Under the pieces are notes generated by a model. The model saw only the letters and a program-made list of their open reading frames with translations, did not search any database and was not told the DNA's origin. From Sphingorhabdus sp. EL138 (lineage in GTDB: Bacteria > Pseudomonadota > Alphaproteobacteria > Sphingomonadales > Sphingomonadaceae), in NCBI RefSeq assembly GCF_945882965.1, contig NZ_CAMCWY010000004.1, positions 62,001 to 126,000 of the forward strand: 64,000 bases of DNA, in the 5' to 3' direction. The position numbers were made by a program, and so were the translations under genes. Positions 28,845-38,161 of the stretch are shown here, one piece after another (the stretch's first letter is position 1; each line of letters starts with the position of its first letter).

Positions 28845-29240
28845 TTGGACCCTGTCCTCGAAGAATTTCTAAGCGATCCAGAGGCGGATGCTTCGGCGCT
28901 GCACGATGTTGCGCGGATCAAGGCCATACTGGAACAATGTGGGCGTGATGGCCGTGTGATCAGCTATTCCGAGCTTTTGTTGAACCTCGGCTTCCGCTTC
29001 ACACGGCCCAAAATGCGCGCGGTCTGCAAGACGTTAGACAAGATAGACCAGATCACCGCCGACGAAGGCACCCCTGCGCTTGCGGTGCTTGTGGTGCGTG
29101 AAGGTGACGGCTTGCCTGGGCAGGGCTGGTGGACAGGGCGGACCGATTATCAGGGTGAATGGACAGGGCCGCAAGCGCATGCCCATATCCGAAAACTTCA
29201 GGACGATGTGTTCGCATATTGGCAAAACAAACCGCTTTGA
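28845..29240 (+). CDS. Conserved hypothetical protein, 131 residues
   Basis: I do not recognise a characterised family. The start is TTG at 28845 with AGGA six bases upstream and no competing ATG in frame. The N-terminal half is acidic and helical (DPVLEEFLSDPEADASALHDVARIKAILEQ), followed by GRVISYSELLLNLGFRFTRPKMRAVCKTLDKID, resembling a winged-helix-like segment, then a Gly/Trp-rich part (PGQGWWTGRTDYQGEW). No signal or membrane segment. It follows the NMO-like gene by 8 bases, so it is probably co-transcribed. Confidence 0.65.
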   Translation: MDPVLEEFLSDPEADASALHDVARIKAILEQCGRDGRVISYSELLLNLGFRFTRPKMRAVCKTLDKIDQITADEGTPALAVLVVREGDGLPGQGWWTGRTDYQGEWTGPQAHAHIRKLQDDVFAYWQNKPL

Positions 29241-29270
29241 ATTTGAAACTGATCTGGGACGACGAAACTA

Positions 29271-30089
29271 ATGCAACAGGCAACCGATTTTTTAGATGAG
29301 AGCAAGGCGTTATGCGCTTTGCTGACCTCGCTTTCCGAGGCAGATTTTGAAACGCCAACCCAGTTCAAGGGCTGGACCATCAACAACATCATCCGCCATT
29401 TGCACGTCTGGAATATCGCAGTCGACCTGTCGTTGCGTGACGAGGCGGCGTTTGGTGCGTTTGTCGCTGCGATGATGGCTGGCGTTCGCGGGGGTAAGTT
29501 GCCCGAGTTTGAGGCGAGCTATCTGGATGGTCTTTCGGGTCATGCATTGCGAAACGCGTGGATGGAGCGTGCAGAAGCCACTGCTGTTGCATTTGCTGCG
29601 GCGGATCCGAAGCTTCGTCTCAAATGGGTTGGCCCTGACATGAGCGCGCTAAGTTCAATCACGGCGCGGCTCATGGAAACTTGGGCACATGGGCAGGCGG
29701 TTTACGATATGCTTGGTGTGGCGCGGCAAGACACTGACCGGATTGGAAATATCGCACGGCTTGGCGTCAATACATGGGGCTTTACTTGGAAAAATCGCCG
29801 CAGCGAGCAGCCCGGCCCGATGCCGAAATTGCGCCTGTTCGCTCCATCCGGCGCGGTTTGGGAATATGGCGAGCCCTCCGAAAGCGGTATGATTTCCGGC
29901 AGCGCGACAGAGTTTTGTCAGGTTGTCACCCAATGCCGGAACATTGCGGACACTGCGCTTGAAGTCACAGGCGAAGTCGCGCATCAATGGATGCGTATTG
30001 CACAATGTTTTGCCGGGCCACCACAAGACCCGCCAACAAAAGGCTCGCGGCATTGCGCCGACAATGCTCAAGGTAAATGGCTATCTTGA
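29271..30089 (+). CDS. TIGR03084 family protein (DinB/maleylpyruvate isomerase-like fold)
   Basis: 272 residues. The N-terminal four-helix bundle carries metal-site histidines typical of the family (IIRHLHVWN near residue 41, then METWAHGQAVYD). A C-terminal domain follows (GFTWKNRRSEQPGPM). TIGR03084 proteins are putative metal-dependent, possibly thiol-using, enzymes found next to acyl-CoA genes. The end of the protein after FAGPPQDPP looks unlike the usual short tail and may read into foreign DNA, since an amidohydrolase remnant starts in another frame at this point. Confidence 0.8.
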   Translation: MQQATDFLDESKALCALLTSLSEADFETPTQFKGWTINNIIRHLHVWNIAVDLSLRDEAAFGAFVAAMMAGVRGGKLPEFEASYLDGLSGHALRNAWMERAEATAVAFAAADPKLRLKWVGPDMSALSSITARLMETWAHGQAVYDMLGVARQDTDRIGNIARLGVNTWGFTWKNRRSEQPGPMPKLRLFAPSGAVWEYGEPSESGMISGSATEFCQVVTQCRNIADTALEVTGEVAHQWMRIAQCFAGPPQDPPTKGSRHCADNAQGKWLS

Positions 30090-30090
30090 A

Positions 30091-30174
30091 CGGCTTGCGG
30101 CAAACCCCATAGTGGACATCACGACATTAAAAGCCGTGCGTTTCGTTATTAAGGATGGGCGGTTTTTAGGGCTG
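30091..30174 (+). pseudogene. Remnant of an amidohydrolase C-terminus
   Basis: In the frame of 30094 the DNA reads LAANPIVDITTLKAVRFV then IKDGRFLGLN, matching the C-terminal strand pattern of amidohydrolases (ANPLxDIxxLxxVxxVxKDGxxx). There is no body of such a gene upstream and no proper stop: the frame runs into the convergent DUF2855 gene. This looks like a 3' fragment left by a deletion. Seen directly: the motif; inferred: the deletion. Confidence 0.5.
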
Positions 30175-31254
30175 AATGATTATGCCCTTTTGCGGGTCTG
30201 TCCGGCCTTGAAGCGTCTCTGCAAAGGCGGTTTCGGCGGCCTTCAGTCCTGCACGAATTTCGATGTCCACCACGCCATCGGCTGCAGTTAGAAAGCTTTT
30301 CCAACTGCGGCCGACGGCTTCGCCAAAACCCTTTGGTCCTAGTTCCTGAATTGTCGCGACCGCGTGATCGGGGGCGAAAAATAGAACTGGTTTTGGTCCA
30401 GGCATTTCGCCGCCACTTGCGCCAGCACTGTTTGGGCCTCGCGCGTCAACATGGGTGGCTCCGACCAAGCAGCTATATTTTAAATGGCTAACCAACCTCT
30501 CGTGAATAGCACGGAGCAGCCGCGAGTTGCCGGCAAAATCGACGCATACCGACGCGGTCTCGGGCAGTGCGTCGACTTCATCATAGGCCATGACGCCGTC
30601 GTACAGGCCAGTCCCGAGGACAAAGTCCACATTGCCCTTTGAAGTCAGGCCTATGCGCTTTATGCTGGGCGATAAATCCTTCGCCACGCTTGCAAGACCC
30701 ATCGCCGTTTTGGATGAAGCGCTGGTAATGAGCAGGTTTTCTGAGCCAAACCAGCCTTCTCGGCGGAGCATGGCTTCAATCAGGAAGCCGGTTTTGAATA
30801 AAGGCCCAAACAACATACGCTCCGCCTCTTTTGCGGGTTCATGTTCCGGGTCGGCGGCAAGACGGCTATATTGGTTATAAATTGGGCTCATTGGCTGCCG
30901 GTGTGCGGCCATATCGGTGAAACCACCGGCGCTCACTTTGCCAGGCACGACATCGAGCTGCGTCCCCATCGGTAAATAGCCATAGACGCGCTCGCCAACC
31001 GCGATATCGGGGCAATGTGATTCTTCAACGACTGCATGGCCCCACATTGGCACGACGCCAAAATCGCCCTCCGCTGGAAAGAAGTTCCAATAGCCGAACT
31101 GGTCCCCGATGACGGCATAAGTGATGTTATTCGCCGTGACGGAGAAGCTCTCGATACGCAAACGAACCGCTTCTTCGCCGAGCGGGTGTAATGCGGCTTC
31201 ATGCACCTGCGTTTGTGTCAGCGCCTGTTTGTTTACCCAGATTGTCGATGCCAT
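30166..31254 (-). CDS. DUF2855 family protein
   Basis: 362 residues from ATG 31254, which has AAGGAGGT, the strongest Shine-Dalgarno in this area. DUF2855 proteins resemble the medium-chain dehydrogenase fold without its catalytic cysteines: here a VRLRIESFSVTANNITYAVIGD start, GERVYGYLP, and a degenerate nucleotide-binding segment (NLLITSASSKTAMGLA). Function unknown. It diverges from the ribB-type gene; the 129-base gap holds two TCACA/TGTGA palindromes and TTCATTCAATGAA. Confidence 0.82.
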   Translation of the reverse strand: MASTIWVNKQALTQTQVHEAALHPLGEEAVRLRIESFSVTANNITYAVIGDQFGYWNFFPAEGDFGVVPMWGHAVVEESHCPDIAVGERVYGYLPMGTQLDVVPGKVSAGGFTDMAAHRQPMSPIYNQYSRLAADPEHEPAKEAERMLFGPLFKTGFLIEAMLRREGWFGSENLLITSASSKTAMGLASVAKDLSPSIKRIGLTSKGNVDFVLGTGLYDGVMAYDEVDALPETASVCVDFAGNSRLLRAIHERLVSHLKYSCLVGATHVDARGPNSAGASGGEMPGPKPVLFFAPDHAVATIQELGPKGFGEAVGRSWKSFLTAADGVVDIEIRAGLKAAETAFAETLQGRTDPQKGIIIQP

Positions 31255-31325
31255 ATTTGGACCTCCTTGCGATTGCATAACCGCCTGAACTTATTCATTC
31301 AATGAAAGACTAGAGACTCCATTGA

Positions 31326-31339
31326 TCACATTGATGTGA
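31326..31339. promoter_or_regulatory. Palindrome TCACATTGATGTGA
   Basis: Perfect 6-base arms around a TG centre, in the divergent region between the DUF2855 gene and the HTH-ribB gene. Its centre is 31 bases, about three helical turns, from the centre of the next palindrome, so a dimer could bind both on one DNA face. Candidate operator, perhaps for the HTH domain of the RibB fusion. Confidence 0.45.
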
Positions 31340-31355
31340 ATATGTACTTTGACAA

Positions 31356-31371
31356 TCACACTGCAATGTGA
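31356..31371. promoter_or_regulatory. Palindrome TCACACTGCAATGTGA
   Basis: 5-base arms TCACA and TGTGA, 12 bases before the HTH-ribB start codon and just after a TTGACA at 31349-31354. The arms equal those of the dyad at 31326. Binding here would block the ribosome-binding or promoter region. Confidence 0.45.
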
Positions 31372-31383
31372 AAAAGACGAATC

Positions 31384-32685
31384 ATGAGCACTCAACTGAT
31401 CAATAAACTTCGTAGCCTCGTCAACGACGGTGGCTTGTCACGGTCTGGCCTAGCCCGTGCTGCTGGCCTACATGCAAACACTTTGCGCGACTTGGATGAG
31501 CCGGGCTGGAACCCCACCGCTGAAACGCTGCGTAAGTTGGAAAGCTATTTGTTCTCCAACGACGAGACGCCTGCGCTCGTGCCGATTGAGGAAATCATTG
31601 AAGAGGCGCGCAATGGTCGAATGTATATTCTCGTTGATGATGAGGACCGGGAGAATGAGGGCGACCTGATCATTCCAGCGCAAATGGCGACGCCAGACGC
31701 GATCAATTTCATGGCAACGCATGGCCGTGGGCTAATCTGTCTGACCATGACCAAAGCGCGTTGCGAACAGCTTGGCCTGACGCCGATGGCGCGCGAAAAC
31801 CGCGAGAGCATGCAAACAGCCTTCACGGTGTCCATAGAAGCCCGTGAGGGCGTCACGACGGGCATCAGTGCTGCTGATCGGGCCCGAACCATTTCCGTTG
31901 CTGTGGACGCCTCTATGGGGCCTGATGACATTGTTTCGCCGGGCCATGTCTTTCCGCTCACCGCGCGCGATGGTGGCGTTCTGGTGCGTGCGGGCCATAC
32001 AGAGGCCGCTGTCGACATCAGCAGGCTTGCTGGCCTCAACCCGTCGGGCGTGATTTGTGAAATCATGAAGGATGATGGCACAATGGCGCGGATGGACGAT
32101 CTCGTCGCTTTCGCCCGTATGCATAATTTGAAAATGGGGACGATCCGCGATTTGATCGCCTATCGCCGCAAGCACGACCATTTGGTCGAAAAGCGCGCGG
32201 AGATGAAGTTCAACAGCCGCTGGGGCGGCGATTGGGCAGCCATGACCTTTTACAACAAGGCGACGGGCGATGAGACCATCGCTTTGGTCAAGGGCCGCAT
32301 TGACCCTGAAAAACCGACATTGGTACGTATGCATACCATGTCGATGTTCGTTGATGTGTTTGGGGAGGATAGTGAGCGTTCTGGCCTGCTGTCCCGCTCG
32401 ATGGAGGCCATTGCAGCTGAAGGTGCTGGTGTTATCGTGGTCATCAACAAGCCAATGAAAAACGTCGTTTCCCGCTTCATGCAACTGCGCGCGGAGGGCA
32501 AGCAAGCTGGCGCACCCGAGATGGAAGAACTGCGCGACTATGGCGGCGGCGCACAAATCCTGACCGAACTAGGCGTGCACGACATGATATTGCTGACCAA
32601 CACGCACCACACGCTGGTTGGCCTTGAAGGCTATGGCCTTTCTATTGTAGGTGAGCGGCCTATTCCCGGCACCGGAGGCGAGTAA
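31384..32685 (+). CDS. ribB: HTH domain fused to 3,4-dihydroxy-2-butanone 4-phosphate synthase (RibBX type)
   Basis: 433 residues, three parts. Residues 18-53 form an XRE-like helix-turn-helix ([20 protein letters not shown], then [11 protein letters not shown]). Residues 68-270 are DHBP synthase, making the four-carbon riboflavin precursor from ribulose 5-phosphate, with the acidic loop DEDRENEGD at 86-94. Residues 272-433 have the GTP cyclohydrolase II fold but no zinc cysteines ([15 protein letters not shown] in their place), so this part cannot open GTP. Such RibBX proteins are known; the N-terminal DNA-binding part is the unusual item. ribH follows with a one-base overlap. No FMN riboswitch fits in the short leader. 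Confidence 0.9.
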   Translation: MSTQLINKLRSLVNDGGLSRSGLARAAGLHANTLRDLDEPGWNPTAETLRKLESYLFSNDETPALVPIEEIIEEARNGRMYILVDDEDRENEGDLIIPAQMATPDAINFMATHGRGLICLTMTKARCEQLGLTPMARENRESMQTAFTVSIEAREGVTTGISAADRARTISVAVDASMGPDDIVSPGHVFPLTARDGGVLVRAGHTEAAVDISRLAGLNPSGVICEIMKDDGTMARMDDLVAFARMHNLKMGTIRDLIAYRRKHDHLVEKRAEMKFNSRWGGDWAAMTFYNKATGDETIALVKGRIDPEKPTLVRMHTMSMFVDVFGEDSERSGLLSRSMEAIAAEGAGVIVVINKPMKNVVSRFMQLRAEGKQAGAPEMEELRDYGGGAQILTELGVHDMILLTNTHHTLVGLEGYGLSIVGERPIPGTGGE

Positions 32686-33104
32686 TGGCAAAGTTTCTGA
32701 TAGTTGAAGCACGGTTTTATGACCATCTGAACGATATGCTTGTTGCCGGCGCGAAGGCGGCGTTGAAGGCCAAGGGGCATGAGGTGGAGGTAATCACTGT
32801 GCCCGGCGCGCTCGAAATTCCAGGTACAATTGCGATGGCCGCGGAGGCGCAAATATATGATGGCTTCGTCGCCATTGGCGTCGTCATTCGCGGGGAAACC
32901 TATCATTTTGAAATCGTTGCTGGCGAAAGCGCGCGCGGCATCATGGCGTTGACGATGGACGGCATTGCCATCGGTAATGGTATATTGACCGTTGAGAATG
33001 AAGCACAAGCCATAGTGCGCGCCGATCCCAAGCAAAAGGACAAGGGCGGGGAGGCAGCTATTGCCGCGATGGCCTTGCTAAATCTGCAAAATCGTTTCAA
33101 CTGA
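32685..33104 (+). CDS. ribH: 6,7-dimethyl-8-ribityllumazine synthase
   Basis: Condenses the RibB product with the pyrimidine intermediate to lumazine, the penultimate riboflavin step. 139 residues, slightly short. It has [57 protein letters not shown] and GNGILTVEN, all characteristic segments with the catalytic-site GETYH. It is coupled to the HTH-ribB gene. ribE and a full ribA are not in the window. Confidence 0.95.
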   Translation: MAKFLIVEARFYDHLNDMLVAGAKAALKAKGHEVEVITVPGALEIPGTIAMAAEAQIYDGFVAIGVVIRGETYHFEIVAGESARGIMALTMDGIAIGNGILTVENEAQAIVRADPKQKDKGGEAAIAAMALLNLQNRFN

Positions 33105-33108
33105 AACG

Positions 33109-34710
33109 ATGAGCGCACCGACTTTAACGACACAAATCAACGCTGACTCCGAAGAGTTTAAGGCGCGCAGTGCGCACAACCGGGGATTGCGCGATGAACT
33201 TTGGGCCAAAGTCGCCGAGGCGGCGTTGGGCGGTAATGAAAAGTCGCGTGAGCGCCATACGTCGCGCGGCAAATTGCTGCCGCGTGAGCGCGTCGAACGC
33301 CTGCTGGATAGCGGTTCGCCTTTCCTAGAAATCGGCCAGCTTGCAGCATGCGACCTGTATGATAGCGAAATTCCCGCCGCTGGCCTAATCACGGGAATTG
33401 GCCGCGTTTCGGGCCGGCAGTGCATGATTGTCTGCAATGATGCGACCGTCAAAGGTGGCACTTATTACCCAATGACCGTCAAAAAGCATTTGCGGGCGCA
33501 GGAAATTGCCGAGGCGAACCACTTGCCGTGCATCTATCTGGTTGACAGCGGCGGCGCAAATTTGCCGCATCAGGACGAGGTTTTTCCCGACCGTGACCAT
33601 TTCGGGCGCATCTTCTTTAACCAAGCAAATATGAGCGCAAAGGGCATCCCGCAGATCGCCTGCGTCATGGGAAGTTGCACCGCTGGAGGGGCGTATGTGC
33701 CCGCCATGTCAGACGAAAGCGTCATTGTGCGGAACCAAGGCACCATCTTCCTTGCGGGCCCGCCATTGGTCAAGGCCGCGACGGGGGAGGAAATTAGCGC
33801 CGAGGATTTGGGCGGCGGGGACTTGCATGGCCGTAAGTCGGGCGTTGTCGATCATGTCGCCGAAAATGACGAACATGCGTTGACCGTCGTTAGGGATATT
33901 ATCTCGCATTTAGGGTCGATCCACAGACCCGACATCGACATAAAAGAACCACGTCCACCAAAATTCGAACCCGAAGAGCTCTACGGTGTCATCCCCGATG
34001 ACGTGCGCGCGCCTTATGACGTCCATGAAGTCATCGCACGGCTGGTCGACGGCGGTGAATTTCATGAGTTCAAGGCCCTGTACGGCACGACGTTGGTCTG
34101 CGGCTTCGCGCATATCTGGGGGATGCCCGTCGCGATTCTTGCCAATAACGGCGTTTTATTCTCCGAAAGCGCCGTCAAAGGCGCGCATTTCATTGAGCTT
34201 GCTTGCCAACGGCGGATACCGTTGCTGTTCCTGCAAAACATAAGCGGGTTCATGGTCGGCGGCAAATATGAGGCGGAAGGCATTGCCAAGCATGGCGCGA
34301 AGCTCGTCACCGCCGTTGCCACCGCGAGCGTGCCCAAGATCACTGTGCTGATCGGCGGCAGCTTTGGCGCGGGCAATTACGGCATGTGCGGCCGCGCTTA
34401 TTCCCCACGCTTCCTGTTCAGCTGGCCCAATGCGCGGATTTCGGTGATGGGCGGCGAACAAGCGGCCTCCGTGCTCGCGACTGTTCACCGTGATGCCGAA
34501 AAATGGACACCAGAAGAGGCCGAAGCCTTCAAGGCCCCCATTCGCCAGAAATATGAGGATGAAGGCAATCCTTATTACGCGACATCGCGATTGTGGGATG
34601 ATGGCATCATCGACCCAGCGCAAACCCGCGATGTGCTTGGCCTAGCCTTCGCAGCCGCACTCAACGCGCCCGTTGAAGAGGCACCCCGTTTCGGGGTGTT
34701 CCGGATGTGA
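33109..34710 (+). CDS. mccB: Methylcrotonyl-CoA carboxylase, carboxyltransferase subunit
   Basis: Transfers CO2 from carboxybiotin to 3-methylcrotonyl-CoA in leucine breakdown. 533 residues, the length of MCC beta rather than propionyl-CoA carboxylase beta (about 510). Markers: [50 protein letters not shown] and [22 protein letters not shown], all typical of MCC. Its stop overlaps the biotin-carrying subunit start by 4 bases. An isovaleryl-CoA dehydrogenase gene, often next door, is absent here. Confidence 0.93.
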   Translation: MSAPTLTTQINADSEEFKARSAHNRGLRDELWAKVAEAALGGNEKSRERHTSRGKLLPRERVERLLDSGSPFLEIGQLAACDLYDSEIPAAGLITGIGRVSGRQCMIVCNDATVKGGTYYPMTVKKHLRAQEIAEANHLPCIYLVDSGGANLPHQDEVFPDRDHFGRIFFNQANMSAKGIPQIACVMGSCTAGGAYVPAMSDESVIVRNQGTIFLAGPPLVKAATGEEISAEDLGGGDLHGRKSGVVDHVAENDEHALTVVRDIISHLGSIHRPDIDIKEPRPPKFEPEELYGVIPDDVRAPYDVHEVIARLVDGGEFHEFKALYGTTLVCGFAHIWGMPVAILANNGVLFSESAVKGAHFIELACQRRIPLLFLQNISGFMVGGKYEAEGIAKHGAKLVTAVATASVPKITVLIGGSFGAGNYGMCGRAYSPRFLFSWPNARISVMGGEQAASVLATVHRDAEKWTPEEAEAFKAPIRQKYEDEGNPYYATSRLWDDGIIDPAQTRDVLGLAFAAALNAPVEEAPRFGVFRM

Positions 34711-36578
34711 GCAAGATAATCCAATCGCTCCTCATCGCCAATAGGGGCGAGATTGCTTGCCGGATAATCCGCACGGCGCAGGCAATGGGCATTCGCACAA
34801 TTGCTGTGTATTCGGATGCCGATGCCAAGGCGCTGCATGTGCGCGAAGCCGATGCGGCGGTGCATATTGGGGCGTCTCCGGCGCGTGAGAGCTATTTGGT
34901 GGGCGAGAAGATCATCGCCGCTGCGATCAGCACAGGCGCAGAGGCAATCCATCCGGGCTATGGCTTCCTCTCCGAAAATGCTGAATTCGCGCAAGCGGTA
35001 ATCGACGCTGGCCTCATATGGGTCGGACCGAACCCTGCCAGCATTACCGCGATGGGGCTGAAGGATGCCGCCAAGACATTGATGGCCGAAGCGGGTGTGC
35101 CTGTAACGCCGGGCTATATGGGCGCAAACCAAGACCCAGCGTTCCTCGGTGAGCGCGCCGCCGAAATCGGATATCCTGTGTTGATCAAAGCGGTTGCAGG
35201 CGGCGGCGGGAAGGGAATGCGTAAGGTCGAGAACGCAAGCGACTTCGCCGACGCGCTCGCCTCTTGCCAACGTGAGGCCAGCGCATCGTTCGGCAACGCG
35301 CATGTCCTCATCGAAAAATATATCCAACGCCCGCGCCACATCGAGGTGCAGGTGTTTGGCGACAGCCACGGCAACATCGTCCATTTGTTCGAACGCGATT
35401 GTTCGTTGCAACGCCGTCACCAGAAGGTAATCGAAGAAGCCCCTGCGCCGGGCATGGACGACGCAACCCGCGAACAGCTGTGCGCGGTCGCGGTGAAAGC
35501 GGCAAAAGCCGTAGACTATGTCGGTGCTGGCACGATCGAGTTCATCGCGGATGCCTCCGAGGGACTGCGCGCCGACCGCATATGGTTCATGGAAATGAAC
35601 ACACGGCTGCAAGTCGAACATCCGGTGACCGAGGAAATCACGGGTGTCGATTTGGTCGAATGGCAATTGCGCGTCGCCAGCGGTGAAGCCATCCCCTTGC
35701 AGCAGGAGCAGTTGCGCATCAACGGTTGGGCGATGGAAGCGCGGCTCTATGCGGAAAATCCTGCAACTGGCTTTCTGCCGTCTATTGGTTCCCTTGATCA
35801 TTTGGAATTTCCCGAAGAGCTAAGGATCGACACAGGCGTTGAACAAGGCGGAGAAGTTTCGCCTTATTACGACCCTATGATAGCCAAGCTGATTGCATGG
35901 GGCGCGACGCGCGAGGACGCCATTGACCGGTTGCGCGACGGCATTGACGGTACTGAAGTGTGGCCAGTCAAAACAAACGCTGGCTTTTTGGGTCGGTTGG
36001 TCGACTTCGACGAATTTGGACTTGGTGACATAGACACCGGCCTCATTGCGCGGGAAGTTGAAGACCTCGTTCATCCATCGGAACCAGAGCCTGAAGAGTT
36101 GTTGGAAGCCGCTGCTTTGTTATGTGCCAGCCCCGGCGAGGGACCAGTGAGCGCCATTTTAGGTTTCCGCCTGAATGCACCACCGCTTGCTGAGGCGCGT
36201 CTCAGGGACGATGATGGCAATCTTTATGTGGTCGCATTTGATGAAATTGAGGCCGACGAACCCACGGCGGACGTGCTCGCTTTCGCCGACGGTTTTGCGC
36301 GTCGTTATGTGTTGGATGAACCGCGTGGGTCAGGGCATAGTGCCGCGAGCGACGGTGCAATCCTGTCACCCATGCCGGGCCGGATCATCGCAGTTGATGT
36401 TGCTGTGGGTGACGCAGTGTCCAAAGGCCAGAAACTGGTGACGCTTGAGGCGATGAAGATGGAACACAGCCTAACTGCGCCGTTCGACGGTGTGGTGGCG
36501 GAATTAAATGCGGAGACTGGTGCGCAGGTGCAGGTTGAGGCGTTGTTGGTGCGTATTGCGGTGGTGGAACAGTCATGA
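34707..36578 (+). CDS. mccA: Methylcrotonyl-CoA carboxylase, biotin carboxylase/carrier subunit
   Basis: 623 residues. The biotin carboxylase part ([49 protein letters not shown]) spans about 1-450. A middle BT-like region follows, then the biotinyl domain with EAMKMEHS, where Lys584 would carry biotin. It is shorter than animal MCC alpha but normal for bacteria. Assignment to methylcrotonyl- rather than propionyl- or acetyl-CoA comes from mccB. A family-1 palindromic repeat follows after 11 bases. Confidence 0.93.
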   Translation: MSKIIQSLLIANRGEIACRIIRTAQAMGIRTIAVYSDADAKALHVREADAAVHIGASPARESYLVGEKIIAAAISTGAEAIHPGYGFLSENAEFAQAVIDAGLIWVGPNPASITAMGLKDAAKTLMAEAGVPVTPGYMGANQDPAFLGERAAEIGYPVLIKAVAGGGGKGMRKVENASDFADALASCQREASASFGNAHVLIEKYIQRPRHIEVQVFGDSHGNIVHLFERDCSLQRRHQKVIEEAPAPGMDDATREQLCAVAVKAAKAVDYVGAGTIEFIADASEGLRADRIWFMEMNTRLQVEHPVTEEITGVDLVEWQLRVASGEAIPLQQEQLRINGWAMEARLYAENPATGFLPSIGSLDHLEFPEELRIDTGVEQGGEVSPYYDPMIAKLIAWGATREDAIDRLRDGIDGTEVWPVKTNAGFLGRLVDFDEFGLGDIDTGLIAREVEDLVHPSEPEPEELLEAAALLCASPGEGPVSAILGFRLNAPPLAEARLRDDDGNLYVVAFDEIEADEPTADVLAFADGFARRYVLDEPRGSGHSAASDGAILSPMPGRIIAVDVAVGDAVSKGQKLVTLEAMKMEHSLTAPFDGVVAELNAETGAQVQVEALLVRIAVVEQS

Positions 36579-36589
36579 CCATTTTTAAC

Positions 36590-36681
36590 CGTCACCCTGA
36601 ACTTGTTTCAGGGTCTATTTATCAGCCTTGACCGGTGGTTTGTGAGGCTCGATGGACCCTGAAACAAGTTCAGGGTGACGG
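36590..36681. repeat. Family-1 palindromic repeat, copy 1
   Basis: Inverted arms CACCCTGAACTTGTTTCAGG and its complement bracket a loop of about 45 bases, between mccA and the MaoC gene. Other copies: 43061-43150, 51959-52039, 55575-55664 (inside cysS) and a fragment at 58189. On the opposite strand the arms can form a long hairpin that may act on mRNA stability within the operon. Confidence 0.85.
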
Positions 36682-36702
36682 ATTTGTGCGAGGGTTAACG
36701 TA

Positions 36703-37149
36703 ATGGCAGGCAAATATTTCAATGAATGGCAAATCGGCGACACCATCGTCCATGAAATCCGCCGCACGGTGACTGAAACCGATAATCTGCTCTTCTCGGT
36801 CATGACCCATAATCCGCAACCGCTGCACATTGATGCCGAAGCCGCGAAGGCCAGCGAGTTTGGACAGATTCTCGTCAATGGCACCTTCACTTTTGCGTTG
36901 ATGGTTGGGTTGTCTGTAGGGGACACAACGCTTGGCACGTTGGTGGCCAATTTGGGCTATGATAAACTCGTAATGCCCAAGCCTGTGTTCATCGGGGATA
37001 CGTTGCGCGCGGAAACCGAGGTCATTGCGCTCAAGGAAAGCAAATCGCGGCCAGACGCAGGTGTTGTCACTTTTCTGCATCGATGCCTCAATCAACGTAA
37101 CGAACTTGTGTGCCAAACGGAACGTGCCGCGTTGCTGAAGAAGGCTTAG
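36703..37149 (+). CDS. MaoC-type (R)-enoyl-CoA hydratase
   Basis: 148 residues, a single hot-dog domain. The hydratase-2 motif is in NPQPLHIDAEAAKASEFGQILVNGTFTFAL, with the Asp/His pair and the hydration-site residues. In this place, after methylcrotonyl-CoA carboxylase, the likely job is hydration of 3-methylglutaconyl-CoA or of itaconyl/mesaconyl-CoA, as for the mycobacterial homologue next to the same carboxylase. Substrate is inferred. The CitE-like gene starts 36 bases further on. Confidence 0.85.
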   Translation: MAGKYFNEWQIGDTIVHEIRRTVTETDNLLFSVMTHNPQPLHIDAEAAKASEFGQILVNGTFTFALMVGLSVGDTTLGTLVANLGYDKLVMPKPVFIGDTLRAETEVIALKESKSRPDAGVVTFLHRCLNQRNELVCQTERAALLKKA

Positions 37150-37185
37150 ATTGCCATAACGTCCGACGAGGGGCATACTAACGGC

Positions 37186-38037
37186 ATGAAACTGCGCTCC
37201 CTCCTTTTCGTCCCGGGTGACCGGCCTGATCGATTTGCCAAAGCTGCTGCAAGCGGTGCCGATGCGATCATCATTGATCTCGAAGACTCGGTTGCGTTTG
37301 ATCGCAAGTTGGCGGCACGCGAAGCCACTGCGGAGTATCTGTCGGGTGACCGTCCAGTTCCGGTTTGTATCCGCGTTAATCCGCAGGACAGTCATCTTAC
37401 CCATGACGATCTAGCGTCCGTGCTGCCTTATATGCCAGATGCTATTGTCTTACCCAAGGCAGAAGGAGCGCGTTCGGTCAATTGGCTACGCGCAGAAGCA
37501 GCAGCCGTGGCCGATAGTCAGGACGGCGAGGCGCCGCCGATCTTGCCAATCGCGACCGAAACGCCGGGCGCGGTGTTTGACCTCGGCACCTTGCGTGAGG
37601 TCGCACATTATCTCGTTGGTGTAAGCTGGGGAGCGGAGGATTTACCCGCTGCAGTTGGGGCTTCGACTTCGCGTGAAGCGGATGGCCGCTACACGGCGCC
37701 ATATGAAATGGTCCGGTCGCTCACGCTATTTGCGGCGCATGCTGCCGGGGTTGCTGCAATTGATACTGTTTTCCCGAGCATAAACGACGCGGCGGGCCTG
37801 GCGTCCTATGCCAGTCGCGCGGCACGAGACGGGTTCACTGGCATGCTCGCCATTCATCCGTCGCAGGTTGCCGCCATCAACGCGTGCTTTACGCCTTCTT
37901 TGGCGCAGATTGCGCATGCGCAATCCATCGTCGATGCCTTTGCGGCCAACCCGGGCGCTGGGGTATTGCAATTGGACGGCAAAATGATCGACGCGCCGCA
38001 TTTGAAAGCGGCACTGTCGATCTTAGCGCGCGCTTAA
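37186..38037 (+). CDS. CitE-like 3-hydroxyacyl-CoA lyase
   Basis: 283 residues, HpcH/HpaI TIM barrel. Markers: LRSLLFVPGDRPDRFAKA, IIDLEDSVAFDRKLAAR (metal Glu/Asp), VCIRVNP, VSWGAEDLPAAVG (metal Asp) and AIHPSQVAAIN. It resembles the M. tuberculosis lyase Rv2498c in these segments, an enzyme reported to cleave HMG-CoA and citramalyl-CoA. In context it would release acetyl-CoA and acetoacetate (leucine) or pyruvate (itaconate). The ATP-citrate-lyase partners CitD and CitF are absent, so this is not citrate lyase. Confidence 0.87.
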   Translation: MKLRSLLFVPGDRPDRFAKAAASGADAIIIDLEDSVAFDRKLAAREATAEYLSGDRPVPVCIRVNPQDSHLTHDDLASVLPYMPDAIVLPKAEGARSVNWLRAEAAAVADSQDGEAPPILPIATETPGAVFDLGTLREVAHYLVGVSWGAEDLPAAVGASTSREADGRYTAPYEMVRSLTLFAAHAAGVAAIDTVFPSINDAAGLASYASRAARDGFTGMLAIHPSQVAAINACFTPSLAQIAHAQSIVDAFAANPGAGVLQLDGKMIDAPHLKAALSILARA

Positions 38038-38049
38038 GCCGTCAGAATA

Positions 38050-38140
38050 ATGGGTCGCTCCATCGTAGGCTGGAGCCTATCTCGCCTTGCAGTCCAAACT
38101 GACAGACGTAGTGGGCCCCAGCCTGCGCTGGGGCGACGGG
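38050..38140. repeat. Family-2 palindromic repeat, copy 1
   Basis: Degenerate left arm (TCGCTCCATCGTAGGCTGGA) and intact right arm (CCCCAGCCTGCGCTGGGGCG) between the convergent CitE-like and acnA genes. Related copies: 41306-41342, 56954-57068, 58214-58320. Confidence 0.75.
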
Positions 38141-38161
38141 TCCACTTAACCTGAGTTATGC

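Noticed and set aside
31326-31371. CRP-type site in the ribB leader
   Set aside because: Half-site orientation is TCACA...TGTGA, the reverse of the TGTGA-N6-TCACA CRP site.
31279-31383. FMN riboswitch before the riboflavin genes
   Set aside because: The gap is too short for an RFN element and lacks its conserved blocks; two palindromes fill it instead.
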